DNA from: Anaerocolumna jejuensis DSM 15929
Lineage (GTDB): Bacteria > Bacillota > Clostridia > Lachnospirales > Lachnospiraceae
DNA: 64,000 nucleotides
Reading direction: 5' to 3'
Assembly (NCBI RefSeq): GCF_900142215.1
Contig: NZ_FRAC01000033.1
Coordinates: 5,888-69,887 of the forward strand
Shown here in pieces: positions 53,007 through 61,577 of this stretch (position 1 is its first letter; every line of letters starts with the position of its first letter). Under the pieces are notes generated by a model, which made no database searches, was not told where the DNA came from, and saw nothing but the letters and a program-made list of their open reading frames with translations. The position numbers and the translations under genes were made by a program.

Positions 53007-53679
53007 ATTTCTTATTTCGAAGTCCAAACATTCTTCTTCCATATCCTTTTGGTTCATTATCACACTCAAACTCGTCATAGGATTCCATAATAAAATAATT
53101 TTCAAAAAGAGCCACCCATTCTGCCTTTGAACGATTAACGCAGCGAAGTATGCCGTCCTTTGTGTAACTGTCCTGGGATATTTGCTCCATCTTTATCTTT
53201 TCATTCAATTCCAGTGTTAAATATGGATTCAGCATAATAAATATCATAGCATCAGGCTTGCAAATTCTATGCACCTGAGTAAGTATCTTCGAAGTAACAG
53301 CCATCGGTATCACATCCAATGTATTTGATGAAAAAAATCCATCATATGTATTATTTTTTATATTATCAAAATAACTTTCATCACCCTTAATAAATGTAAT
53401 ACCCTCTGTAAATCCATTTATTATCGCTGTTTCTGCCGCGGTATCAATTGCATTTATTGCTTGATCCACACCAGTTATGTCCTCACATCCTATCTGTTTT
53501 AAGTAAAGCGAGGCCCAGCCGGTTCCGCAACCAAAATCCAATACCTTATGTGCAGAAGCTAATTCTTTTAACTTAGCTTCCAGAAAAGTGCAGCCAACCG
53601 TAGCTTCTTGCAATTTTTCCGGTTTCTCCTCTTTAAAAAAACTATTCCAAAATGTTAATGCAGCCTGATACTCTTTCAT
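53005..53679 (-). CDS. Class I SAM-dependent methyltransferase
   Basis: The 224-residue protein has the SAM-binding motif VLDFGCGTGWASLYLKQIG near residue 42, the acidic ribose-binding TGVDQAINAID, and motif IV YDGFFSSNTLDVIPM. The acceptor is unknown; the general type methylates small molecules. ACGGAGGTAAAAA precedes the ATG. Its 3' end touches the P-loop kinase remnant. Confidence 0.87.
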   Translation of the reverse strand: MKEYQAALTFWNSFFKEEKPEKLQEATVGCTFLEAKLKELASAHKVLDFGCGTGWASLYLKQIGCEDITGVDQAINAIDTAAETAIINGFTEGITFIKGDESYFDNIKNNTYDGFFSSNTLDVIPMAVTSKILTQVHRICKPDAMIFIMLNPYLTLELNEKIKMEQISQDSYTKDGILRCVNRSKAEWVALFENYFIMESYDEFECDNEPKGYGRRMFGLRNKK

Positions 53680-54015
53680 TTTTTACCTCCGTCCATTCAT
53701 CTTTTGAATAGTCCTATTATTCTTATTCGAAAGTTTAACTTTCCATTTTATTTATAACCAATAGCTCCAACCATCCATTATTTTTCTTCTATTCATAATT
53801 ATGATTTGTTAAGAACGCTAGAAATCACCTAATTACACTTTAATACATTTTTACCTATAAATCCATATTATTTCCATTTATTTTTACATTCTTGACTAAA
53901 AACCATATCATCACTTGGCTTCCTTCCCATGGATTAAGGCGTTTTTAATACTTTCAACCTTATCTCTTTTTATCTGATTCCAATAAATAAAATGCTAGCT
54001 GCGTCAAAAATAAAG
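53680..54015. other. Intergenic region, 336 bp
   Basis: AT-rich sequence between the methyltransferase start and the VOC-gene terminator. I see no reading frame and no structured element, apart from presumed promoter sequence for the methyltransferase. Confidence 0.5.
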
Positions 54016-54041
54016 TTAAAAAAAGGACTGTTTCCAGTCCT
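54016..54041 (-). terminator. Intrinsic terminator after the VOC gene
   Basis: AGGACTG-TTTC-CAGTCCT forms a tight stem; on the minus strand TTTTTTTAAC follows. It lies about 45 bp past the VOC family stop. Confidence 0.85.
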
Positions 54042-54086
54042 CTTCCCTCCGAGTGCTCTCTGTTTATTTTATGAAGTGCTGATTAC

Positions 54087-54464
54087 TTAAATCGCTATCC
54101 ACCAAAACACGCCAAATTTATCCACAACATCCGCACAATATGGATTCCAATCGCATGGTCCCAGAGGATGGATTACCTTTCCGCCATCACTTAATATTTC
54201 AAAAGCGTGCCGGACAGCTTCCTCACTGCCTATTTCATAAACATTAAAAGCAGTTGTCTGCCACGCTTGTCCTTTGGTTCGTTCACAGTCATCAGGTGCT
54301 TCACTCACAGCCATAAATAACTGGTCGTTAACCATTAGCTCACAATGTTCATAAGTATTTTCCGGTGTTTTAAAATTCAAACCAATCGTTGCCCCAAAGG
54401 CATCACAATACCGTTCGGCTGCTTCAAAGCTACCCTTTACATATACTTGCGATCCTATTTTCAT
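54087..54464 (-). CDS. VOC family protein (PhnB/glyoxalase-like)
   Basis: The 125-residue protein has the PhnB-type layout of the vicinal-oxygen-chelate fold: an N-terminal strand with QVYVKGSFEAAERYCDAFGA, LMVNDQLFMAVSEAP in the middle, and the typical ending WNPYCADVVDKFGVFWWIAI. Many members are of unknown function and some confer resistance to electrophiles or drugs. I use the ATG at 54464 because GGAG is 8 bp upstream; an ATG at 54470 would be too close to it. Confidence 0.85.
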   Translation of the reverse strand: MKIGSQVYVKGSFEAAERYCDAFGATIGLNFKTPENTYEHCELMVNDQLFMAVSEAPDDCERTKGQAWQTTAFNVYEIGSEEAVRHAFEILSDGGKVIHPLGPCDWNPYCADVVDKFGVFWWIAI

Positions 54465-54502
54465 TTCCATAACTCCTTTTTTATTCTAAAATTTTAATAA
54501 AA

Positions 54503-55204
54503 TCAGGAATAACTTGCATACAGCTTTTGAGATTTATGAAATAATTTCTCAGACTGCGCCGTATCAAGACCTTTGCTGACATCAATCAAGCGCTTATAAA
54601 TGGATTCTACTGCTTCATAATGACTCATAGGCGGATTTACTGACAGCCACATCGGAGGAATCCAATTATCTGTCATATCATATACCACAGCCTTATTATA
54701 AGGATGACCCTCCTTGTCCAGCATATCCATATTTCCTGCAATGGTTATGTCAAAAGTAGTCTGCAGCCGAATGACAGCAGCATCCAGCGCATTTTTTCCT
54801 TTCTCACCCGTATCAATCATCCGGCGATATTCGTGAGTACCAATTGGCCTCTTCTCGTTCGTTAGCAGACACCAGAATTTCCATTCATATAATCCAAGTT
54901 TACCAGCTTCATATCTTTCCTCCATTGATACTTTCGGACGGAATGCATCCATAAATACAGAATAAAACCCAGGAGCTATATAGCCTTTTTTTCCATTAAA
55001 AAAGGCACCATAAGCCAATCTCTTTTCCGTTGCTGCCCTATCCTTCCACAGCCACGGGTCTATATCAGGATTATTCGTCCACCACTGACTTTCCGGAACA
55101 AAATCCTCAAGAACGGGAAACCCTTTTATGTCTTTATCCTTAGGCATAAGAAACCCCAGCTCACAAACCTTTTCTACAAAGTCCTCATATTCAAAATACC
55201 GCAT
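54503..55204 (-). CDS. Uncharacterised protein, possibly AlkZ-related
   Basis: The 233-residue protein is rich in Trp and acidic residues (ESQWWTNNPDIDPWLWKDR). From memory this style matches a family annotated as AlkZ-related, i.e. distant relatives of a DNA glycosylase; I cannot confirm it. No known catalytic motif is visible. It lies 75 bp downstream of an AraC regulator and 32 bp upstream of the VOC gene, all on the minus strand, so it may be co-regulated with them. AAAAGCGAGGAAAATT precedes the ATG. Confidence 0.5.
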   Translation of the reverse strand: MRYFEYEDFVEKVCELGFLMPKDKDIKGFPVLEDFVPESQWWTNNPDIDPWLWKDRAATEKRLAYGAFFNGKKGYIAPGFYSVFMDAFRPKVSMEERYEAGKLGLYEWKFWCLLTNEKRPIGTHEYRRMIDTGEKGKNALDAAVIRLQTTFDITIAGNMDMLDKEGHPYNKAVVYDMTDNWIPPMWLSVNPPMSHYEAVESIYKRLIDVSKGLDTAQSEKLFHKSQKLYASYS

Positions 55205-55279
55205 AATTTTCCTCGCTTTTCCTTGTCTTTACTGAATTATACCGTAAGCTGATATGTTTGTATTGCAAAAAAGCGACAT

Positions 55280-56116
55280 TTACTGCCATGCGAGCTTAAG
55301 AGCATCCCTTGGTGTCATGGTATGGAATTTTTTGAAATCATTCAGCAAATGTGCCTGATCAACATAATGGTATTTATCAACCGCATCCTGAATAGTTCCT
55401 ATTTTTGCATAAGCAATATCCCGCCACAAGTTCTGATACCGAACCAAATTACTTGCCTTTTTTATACTTATTCCCAAATAATTCTTAAACATACGTTCCA
55501 GTTGTCTTTGAGAAACAACTGTATGATTACAGATTTCTTTTACCGAGCTAGTCCCTTGTGTATGTAAAATATTCGATAATGCATTCATCACATTATGATT
55601 GTATTGATTCTGCTTCATTTTCTCTATCAGAAACTGTTCTGTCAGTTTTACCCTCTCCTGAAAATCAATCACATTCAGCAGCATTTTTTCAAAGAAGGTT
55701 TCCCACCCTGAAAAACAGGTCTCAATATTAACATAAGCATTATAGCTATTTGCAATACTGTCACTAATAAAGTATTGCGCACCCCAAAAATAAAATTGTA
55801 TAGCAAATCGCGACATATTTGACCTTTCCCTGATTGACCATGCATAATCAGGATAATCGGATATGCCGCAAAAACCACTATGTACAATGCCATTTGTGTG
55901 GTCTACTGTAAAAATAATATCTACACGGGCGTCCGGTATGATCAAAGACGGCTCAAATTCCTGTACAGAGCCTTCTGATGTCAGCCCTTCAGTGCCCCAA
56001 TAGGATGAAATATATGGGCTTAGAAGGCTGCATGGTGAACCGTACGACATTACATTTGATGTCGTATCGGATAAATAAGCCCCTATAGGTTGAAATAATA
56101 AGTGTAAATTTTCCAT
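55280..56116 (-). CDS. AraC family transcriptional regulator
   Basis: The 278-residue protein has a C-terminal double helix-turn-helix of the AraC type (SVKEICNHTVVSQRQLERMF in helix 3, and IQDAVDKYHYVDQAHLLNDF near 250). The N-terminal region resembles the DUF6597 ligand-binding domain (GSPCSLLSPYISSYWG). It heads the minus-strand group with the possibly AlkZ-related and VOC genes. Its effector is unknown. Confidence 0.88.
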   Translation of the reverse strand: MENLHLLFQPIGAYLSDTTSNVMSYGSPCSLLSPYISSYWGTEGLTSEGSVQEFEPSLIIPDARVDIIFTVDHTNGIVHSGFCGISDYPDYAWSIRERSNMSRFAIQFYFWGAQYFISDSIANSYNAYVNIETCFSGWETFFEKMLLNVIDFQERVKLTEQFLIEKMKQNQYNHNVMNALSNILHTQGTSSVKEICNHTVVSQRQLERMFKNYLGISIKKASNLVRYQNLWRDIAYAKIGTIQDAVDKYHYVDQAHLLNDFKKFHTMTPRDALKLAWQ

Positions 56117-56563
56117 TGAATTTTACCTGCTTCGAAGAGGTGGTAACTATTAGGTCCAACAGTTGTCTAATAATAAACATAGGTATCTGAATTTCGTATT
56201 GGTCATGATTACTATAAATTATTATAATATGTGTGATTATGTTTTTCAATCGCAAGTAAATCTAATACACCTCCGTGGTGTAAATTCTTGTATTTGCAAT
56301 AGCTCAATATCTTTATTTCGTGGTGCTCAGTTGGGCGTTCAATTTCCACTCTCTTTCTTCTAATATACACTTACCTTGAAATACTCTTCTACGGATTTGA
56401 CCCCTAGATGCCCTGATTAAGAGTCATTGAAAATGGAGTAATTTGGGCAAAGGCTATGTTTTAAATTAGTGTTGAAATTTGATAATAATTTGTGGATATG
56501 CTATAATTATAGCAAATTTAATATTCTTGTGAAATAACATGAATTGGATATAGGAGAAAACAA
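56117..56563. other. Intergenic region, 447 bp
   Basis: AT-rich region between the divergent AraC and VanX-like genes. It must hold promoters for both, but I see no convincing -35/-10 pair and no structured RNA. Confidence 0.4.
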
Positions 56564-57235
56564 ATGGTACTTTTAAATGATGAAAGAATTGCAAAAATAC
56601 ATTGTGTTGATAATAAAGAGAAAATATTATCATTAAAACAAAGACACAAGAATATCTTAATTGACGAAACAAGAAACCAGATATCAAACAAATCAGATTT
56701 ATTTTGCTACGCCAGAGAATCAATTATTAAAAAGTTAATAGAGGCTACTAATTATCTTCCTAATGGCTATCAATTTTTGATTAAGGAAGCATATAGACCT
56801 CTTTCACGACAAAAGAAGTCCTTTGAAGAAGCGTTTAATTATTATAAAATTCAATATCCACTAAAGAAAGATGATGAAATTTATAAAGTTACTTGTGAGT
56901 ATGTAGCACCTGTTAAAGTAGCTGGACATCCAACTGGTGGAGCAATAGATATTACTTTACTAAAAGACGGAATTGAAGTAGATATGGGAACGAAATTTAA
57001 CGATGTACCTATGGCACCTGAGAATCTAACATATTTGTACTCTGATTATATAATTGATACCGCTAAAGTAAATCGTACAATACTGATTGATTGTATGAAG
57101 AAGATAGGCTTTGCAAATTATCCGACTGAATGGTGGCATTGGTCATACGGGGATTGTTATTGGGCATTCCTAAATAATTGTGATGCTATATATTCTGCAA
57201 CTGATGAGAGTGAAATATATAAATTGAACACCTAA
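56564..57235 (+). CDS. D-alanyl-D-alanine dipeptidase (VanX/DdpX-like, M15D)
   Basis: The 223-residue protein has the M15D zinc motifs HPTGGAIDITL near residue 126 (SxHxxGxAxD with the first Ser replaced by Gly) and EWWHWSYGD near 188, which holds the catalytic Glu and the third zinc ligand His. These enzymes hydrolyse D-Ala-D-Ala; in van clusters they give vancomycin resistance and elsewhere they support D-Ala scavenging. No vanH or vanA gene is nearby, so the second role is more likely. It has no signal peptide. ATATAGGAGAAAACAA precedes the ATG. Confidence 0.85.
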   Translation: MVLLNDERIAKIHCVDNKEKILSLKQRHKNILIDETRNQISNKSDLFCYARESIIKKLIEATNYLPNGYQFLIKEAYRPLSRQKKSFEEAFNYYKIQYPLKKDDEIYKVTCEYVAPVKVAGHPTGGAIDITLLKDGIEVDMGTKFNDVPMAPENLTYLYSDYIIDTAKVNRTILIDCMKKIGFANYPTEWWHWSYGDCYWAFLNNCDAIYSATDESEIYKLNT

Positions 57236-57325
57236 TGTTCTTTAAAGAAGAGTTAAGGGGAGTCGTATGGCTTCCCTTAATAATTTTCATAGAGGAAATA
57301 TCCTCCGGGTTCTATTTCAATTAAC

Positions 57326-57760
57326 TTAAATATTTTTGTCCATCCTAATAATCTCTGCGTTAGTTACATAACCTTTTCTTTGATAGAATCCCTCGGTTTG
57401 CAAAGTTCTTGTAGTAAATAAGTAGATATCTCCTATACCCATTTCCCTTAACCTCTTCTCAAACTCTTCCAATAAAATAGATCCTATACCTGTTCCACGC
57501 ATTTTTTGGTTGACACAGAATTCTTTAATATTAAAATGCATACAGTCATAATAGATTTCATGATTTCCTAATATCATTCCACTAATCTCATAATTATCAT
57601 AAGAAATCAAACCATATGCCCCCTCACAATGCAACATTTGCGTTAAACGCTTAGCAGCACTATCTACCGTCCATTTATCATACCAAGGCGCTGAGTTAAA
57701 TGACTCGGTATACATAGATGCCAGTAAAGGTATGTGTTCTTCTTTCATGACTTCATACAT
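57326..57760 (-). CDS. GNAT family N-acetyltransferase
   Basis: The 144-residue protein has the GNAT acetyl-CoA-binding loop QKMRGTGIGSILLEEFEKRL near residue 90 and the ending TEGFYQRKGYVT. It is a small, single-domain member; the acceptor is unknown. The start could be ATG at 57760 or the preceding TTG; AAGGAGG is upstream of both. Confidence 0.83.
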   Translation of the reverse strand: MYEVMKEEHIPLLASMYTESFNSAPWYDKWTVDSAAKRLTQMLHCEGAYGLISYDNYEISGMILGNHEIYYDCMHFNIKEFCVNQKMRGTGIGSILLEEFEKRLREMGIGDIYLFTTRTLQTEGFYQRKGYVTNAEIIRMDKNI

Positions 57761-58088
57761 CAATTTTAATATCCTCCTTACATTAATACATGATTGCTAA
57801 TATACTAAATGAAAGATTGTATGTCAAGGAATTAAGAATATTCTTATTCGATTTTATGCCTTACTACCAGCTGTAAGGGCCTTTTTTGTGTTAACTCCGT
57901 CCAGGCAGGTATTAAGCCTTTCCTGCAGCCAGATGATTTTCAGGATATTACTATCCGGTGTAATGCTACCGGTGGGACCATGAGGGTAGACGGCTTGCAA
58001 ATCGTACTTCCAGAAGTCATACGTCTGTACCATTGTCACCTAAATGAGTTTAAAATATTTATGCAACATGAAATGCAACACAAAATAA

Positions 58089-58112
58089 AAAAGCCTTGAA
58101 TAATCAAGACTT
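58089..58112 (-). terminator. tRNA-type terminator beside the att remnant
   Basis: On the minus strand AAGTCTTGA pairs with TCAAGGCTT (one G-T pair) and is followed by TTTTTATTTT. It is 7 bp past the tRNA 3' fragment, so it is probably the original terminator of the tRNA gene used for integration. Confidence 0.75.
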
Positions 58113-58118
58113 TTAAAC

Positions 58119-58139
58119 TGCAGTCGACGGGACTTGAAC
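58119..58139 (-). repeat. tRNA 3'-end fragment: left attachment site of an integrative element
   Basis: The minus strand reads GTTCAAGTCCCGTCGACTGC plus A, the T-arm and acceptor 3' strand of a tRNA, without the rest of the tRNA upstream. The acceptor half CGACTGC pairs with GCAGTCG, as in leucine tRNAs. The orientation implies that chromosome lies to the left and the element to the right, and that the complete tRNA was pushed to the far end of the element, beyond 64000. Confidence 0.75.
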
Positions 58140-58223
58140 ACTATCATGCCTCCCAAGAGGTACATTTTCCTACATTCCACTTGGCTTCGATGTCCTTGCC
58201 AAGTGCCATTTGATGTTTCCTTG

Positions 58224-58265
58224 ATGTCACTTAGATTTTTATTTCAAGAGTCTTAGAAGTGACAT
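58224..58265. other. Inverted ATGTCACTT motifs near the att site
   Basis: ATGTCACTT (58224-58232) and AAGTGACAT (58257-58265) form a 9-bp inverted pair about 90 bp inside the element. Their position suits integrase arm-type or excisionase binding sites. The stretch 58140-58330 holds no gene that I can see. Confidence 0.35.
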
Positions 58266-58330
58266 TTACTATTTTCAATCTTTGAAAATAATATTATTAT
58301 AGTGACCAAAGTATATCTACTTACAATAGC

Positions 58331-58510
58331 TTAATTACCAAAAATCAATGCTTCTAACATACTTTTACACCCTCTGGGTACCATTTCCTTAGCAATTTTA
58401 TATGCTTCATCAAAGTCTACACCCATATTTAGTAAACTTTCGAAAGTCTCATAAGTACTATTAACTGATTCTTCTATTTTGTCTGTTATATCACAACGTA
58501 TTCTTCCAAT
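58331..58510 (-). CDS. Possible 59-residue protein with a non-standard ATT start
   Basis: An open frame reads IGRIRCDITDKIEESVNSTY followed by ETFESLLNMGVDFDEAYKIA and ends ALIFGN. It has no ATG, GTG or TTG near its start; AAGAAGG lies just before ATT at 58510. The composition looks protein-like (amphipathic helices). It lies 21 bp downstream of the 195-residue gene and might be its partner, but it could also be the remains of a longer gene. Low confidence. Confidence 0.3.
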   Translation of the reverse strand: MGRIRCDITDKIEESVNSTYETFESLLNMGVDFDEAYKIAKEMVPRGCKSMLEALIFGN

Positions 58511-58531
58511 TTTTCCTTCTTATCATGTTGA

Positions 58532-59119
58532 TTAAATTATCCATATATTAGGATTTCTTCCGTAAAAAGCTACATCATAAATAGATTTACCAGTCCTTAA
58601 TGCCAGATAATCCTTTGGAAGATCTGTTGTCTGAACCTGTGCAATTTTTAATAAGCAATTAAAGTCAGTTCTAGATTTAATAAAATTAGTATCTGTTATA
58701 AACTCTTCTACTTGAGATAAATCATTATCACTTTCAATTATATCTAAAACCTCAAAACATGCTTTACAAATATATTTTCCCTCTTCTTTTACAAATAATC
58801 GAATTTGCTTTAGCTTATCTCGAAAATTTTCAATGTTACATTTAATTGGATAATAGGTAAAACCAAATCTTTCGCAAGAGGTAATAAATATATTTACAAT
58901 GTCATTTGCATTATAGCTTTTTCCATTAGCATCTAAAGATTTACTAGTCATACGACATGCTAAAGCAGGTTTACGATTAGTTTCTACAATTCGTTGCCAT
59001 GAATGTTCACTTTTTCTTACTAAGCACTCTTGGATTGTATTTATCTCAATTACATTTGCTGCAGTCCTCCTCTCACTGATTACCTTATAAACTTCACTTT
59101 CATCATAATTAAATAACAT
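58532..59119 (-). CDS. Hypothetical protein in the cargo slot of the element, 195 residues
   Basis: I do not recognise this protein. It is soluble, with a basic N-terminal half, one CKAC pair (YICKACFEVLDI) near residue 120, and a hydrophobic end (NPNIWII). AAGGGGGACTTATATG is a strong ribosome site. It sits between the attachment site and the integrase, a place where related elements keep defence or fitness genes. No transmembrane segment or nuclease motif is apparent. Confidence 0.55.
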   Translation of the reverse strand: MLFNYDESEVYKVISERRTAANVIEINTIQECLVRKSEHSWQRIVETNRKPALACRMTSKSLDANGKSYNANDIVNIFITSCERFGFTYYPIKCNIENFRDKLKQIRLFVKEEGKYICKACFEVLDIIESDNDLSQVEEFITDTNFIKSRTDFNCLLKIAQVQTTDLPKDYLALRTGKSIYDVAFYGRNPNIWII

Positions 59120-59264
59120 ATAAGTCCCCCTTTATCAATAATATTTCCGCACAAAATTATGACGCTTTAATTTTATACGGTATCTTCAAAATTGTCAAGA
59201 ATTTTTTTTTATTGATAGACTGAAAAAGGACAAGTACCATAATTATCAGTACTTATCCTTCATC

Positions 59265-60455
59265 CTATAATGCTATATTACTATTAATAAAAATTGTACT
59301 ATCAAGCATCTGTGCCTGGCTCACCTTCTTTTCCATGTAGCCATGACTATATGTGTCAAGAGTCACCGAGGATTGACTGTGCCCTAATGTTTCTTGTAGC
59401 GTCTTTATATCAGTATTATTCGAAATTGCTATAGAAGCGAACGAATGCCTTAATTTATGTAAAGATAAGTACCTAAGTGATTTTGAATGTTCTTTCATAA
59501 AGTTCCTGTATATGTTATAAACACTGTCTGGACTTAATGGTTCACCAGTACACCTTGTTATTAAATATCGGGAATCTACAAACTTATCTCCATACAAAAG
59601 TTTACGTTTTTTATAATTCGTAATGGAATCCTTAATAAGGTATACTACTGCATCCGGCAGTGCAATCGGTCTTACACCTGCTGCACTTTTGGGCTCCTTA
59701 GTCACCACAATTCCATTTGCTTGTACTCGGTTATTTGTTATAAATAACTGCTTTTTCTCAAGGTCTATGGAATCATGTGTAAGGGAGCATAATTCACCTT
59801 TACGGACGCCAGTGCCTAACATTATGTATACAATTAGTTTAAGGTTTTCACTTCCATACTTATCAGCTATCTCTAGAAGCTTCTTTACCTCTTCAACTGT
59901 ATACGCTTCAACAGGTTTCTTCCGAATTTTAGGTAACTCCACTTCCTCCACTGGATTATATCCTTTCTTTAAATAATTTAACCTTATTGCTTTAGCTATC
60001 ATAACATGCATAAGCATAGCCCTGTTTTTTATAGATTTACTGGATAACCCCTCCTCACTTAAATTATTGATGTAATCCTGTATTGTTGTAGTTACCAGCT
60101 TATCAAGCTTTATATCACCGAAGTACTTCTTCAATCCGTTCTTAGGTGAATTATACATTTGGAGATACCCTTCAAGCGTTGTAGGGGATATAAATCTTGT
60201 ATGTTTTTCAAAGTATTCATCTCCAAAATCTGCAAAGGTTCTTTTAGTATAATCCACAAAGATTCCTTCATCTTTCTCTTGCTCAACCTGTCTAATAAAT
60301 CTATTGATAACTGTCATGGATGTTCCTACCGGAAAAGTCTTACTCATTCTTTTTCTAGTAGTTCTTCCATTAGTAACAACATCATACATAACTTTCCATC
60401 TCTCTTTACCTTTTATTCCTTCATCTAAAAGTTGTTTATATGCCATTTTTGTCAC
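59265..60455 (-). CDS. int: Tyrosine recombinase/integrase
   Basis: The 396-residue protein has an N-terminal arm-binding domain, a SAM-like core-binding domain (about 65-165), and a catalytic domain with Arg in GTGVRKGELCSL near residue 220, HKLRHSFAS near 330 (His-x-x-Arg), and GHSQSSVTLDTYSH with the second His and the nucleophilic Tyr near 365. This is the Tn916-type integrase family. It sits close to the tRNA-derived att site, as expected for the enzyme that inserted this element. TAAGGAGTGACAAAA precedes the ATG. Confidence 0.94.
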   Translation of the reverse strand: MTKMAYKQLLDEGIKGKERWKVMYDVVTNGRTTRKRMSKTFPVGTSMTVINRFIRQVEQEKDEGIFVDYTKRTFADFGDEYFEKHTRFISPTTLEGYLQMYNSPKNGLKKYFGDIKLDKLVTTTIQDYINNLSEEGLSSKSIKNRAMLMHVMIAKAIRLNYLKKGYNPVEEVELPKIRKKPVEAYTVEEVKKLLEIADKYGSENLKLIVYIMLGTGVRKGELCSLTHDSIDLEKKQLFITNNRVQANGIVVTKEPKSAAGVRPIALPDAVVYLIKDSITNYKKRKLLYGDKFVDSRYLITRCTGEPLSPDSVYNIYRNFMKEHSKSLRYLSLHKLRHSFASIAISNNTDIKTLQETLGHSQSSVTLDTYSHGYMEKKVSQAQMLDSTIFINSNIAL

Positions 60456-60458
60456 TCC

Positions 60459-60665
60459 TTAATTGTATTTTGGTAAGCTGTATTCAACTGATTGTTCTTG
60501 ATTAATGATTTCATCAAATTCCCTTCTACTAAAGACATAGGTATTACCTATTTTTTTATAATGAAGAAAACTCAAAGCAAATGCTGTCGCCTTTTTTCTT
60601 GATACCCCTAGTTCAAACTGTATATCCGAAATAGCCATGGTCGATTTAACTTTACTTTGTTTCAC
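60459..60665 (-). CDS. Excisionase-like helix-turn-helix protein
   Basis: The 68-residue protein has an N-terminal winged-helix-like motif (AISDIQFELGVSRKKATAFA) and a C-terminal stretch KIGNTYVFSRREFDEIIN typical of excisionase/MerR-like DNA-binding domains. It is 3 bp upstream of the integrase gene, the usual xis-int arrangement. The start is a GTG after AAGGAGGTTATAAA. Confidence 0.75.
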   Translation of the reverse strand: MKQSKVKSTMAISDIQFELGVSRKKATAFALSFLHYKKIGNTYVFSRREFDEIINQEQSVEYSLPKYN

Positions 60666-60786
60666 TTTATAACCTCCTTGATATTTTAACTATAATATAT
60701 GCTTATCCAGTAAATTGGTTCAGTTTTAATAACAGGCCATACCAGCCTTTGCTGATATAGGCCTGTCAACATATGTAATATTAAAT

Positions 60787-61395
60787 TTATCTATTCTCTT
60801 GCCAGCTTTCAATCATAACATGTATAATTCCATTAATATCATCTAAGTATACTTTTTTGATTTCTCCTGAATCCTCAACTTCGAAATATATTTCACTTTC
60901 ATGATTACTTACTAATTCGGATAGCTCTACCAATTCAGATAGAAACTCACTCATTACACCACTTATTGTTAAAACACGTATTTTCCTAAGGCTCATTTTG
61001 GATGCTTCTACACTATCATATCCTATCATTAACAAAATAGTTAAATATGCTTTTTCTATACTACTTCTGATTTCTTGTACTTGTTTGTAAAACATATTTG
61101 TTTTTTTATCACTATCTTTTAAAGATAATATATATTCCAACTCAAAATCTGTAAGTAAATACCCATGTTTGTCAATACCATTTTTTAGGCATTCCTTTAG
61201 CTTTATTAAATTGGCATCATTCAACTCTTCATCCGATTTATAGTAGATAATAAGCTCTTTTGCATACTCGTTTTTCTTTACCAACTCTCTTAACTTTTCT
61301 TTTCTAAATTCTGCTGAGGTTCTGTAGCTTTCTCCTAGTTGGCTTATATGCTGATATATATTGTTAACGCAATTATTTAATTTGATATTGTTCAT
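60787..61395 (-). CDS. Hypothetical protein of the element, 202 residues
   Basis: I do not recognise this helical, charged protein. It has a Lys/Glu-rich first half and an acidic C-terminal stretch with beta-like EIYFEVEDSGEIKKVYLDD. Its place between the replication gene and xis/int suggests a regulator or accessory function. GGAGAAAAT precedes the ATG. The 180 bp to its right (61396-61577) show nothing identifiable. Confidence 0.5.
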   Translation of the reverse strand: MNNIKLNNCVNNIYQHISQLGESYRTSAEFRKEKLRELVKKNEYAKELIIYYKSDEELNDANLIKLKECLKNGIDKHGYLLTDFELEYILSLKDSDKKTNMFYKQVQEIRSSIEKAYLTILLMIGYDSVEASKMSLRKIRVLTISGVMSEFLSELVELSELVSNHESEIYFEVEDSGEIKKVYLDDINGIIHVMIESWQENR

Positions 61396-61577
61396 ATTTT
61401 CTCCAATCCGGTATTCTATACCTTTAAGATTTTCCAGGAGTCACATTATTCGCGAAAAATTTATTAATCATTTTCCCACATTTTCATAGTGGATTAAGGG
61501 GAATACTTTTGAGAAAAATCTCTTTTTTATAATATCTTTAGGATAGTTCTTTTTTATTTTTCTTCCCCTTTTTCCAT

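Noticed and set aside
56564..57235. Vancomycin resistance cluster
   Set aside because: Only the dipeptidase is present; the ligase, dehydrogenase and VanRS pair are missing.
57854..58039. 61-residue minus-strand frame left of the tRNA fragment
   Set aside because: No ribosome site, no family resemblance, and it is next to an integration boundary where scrap sequence is expected. A decayed gene remains possible.
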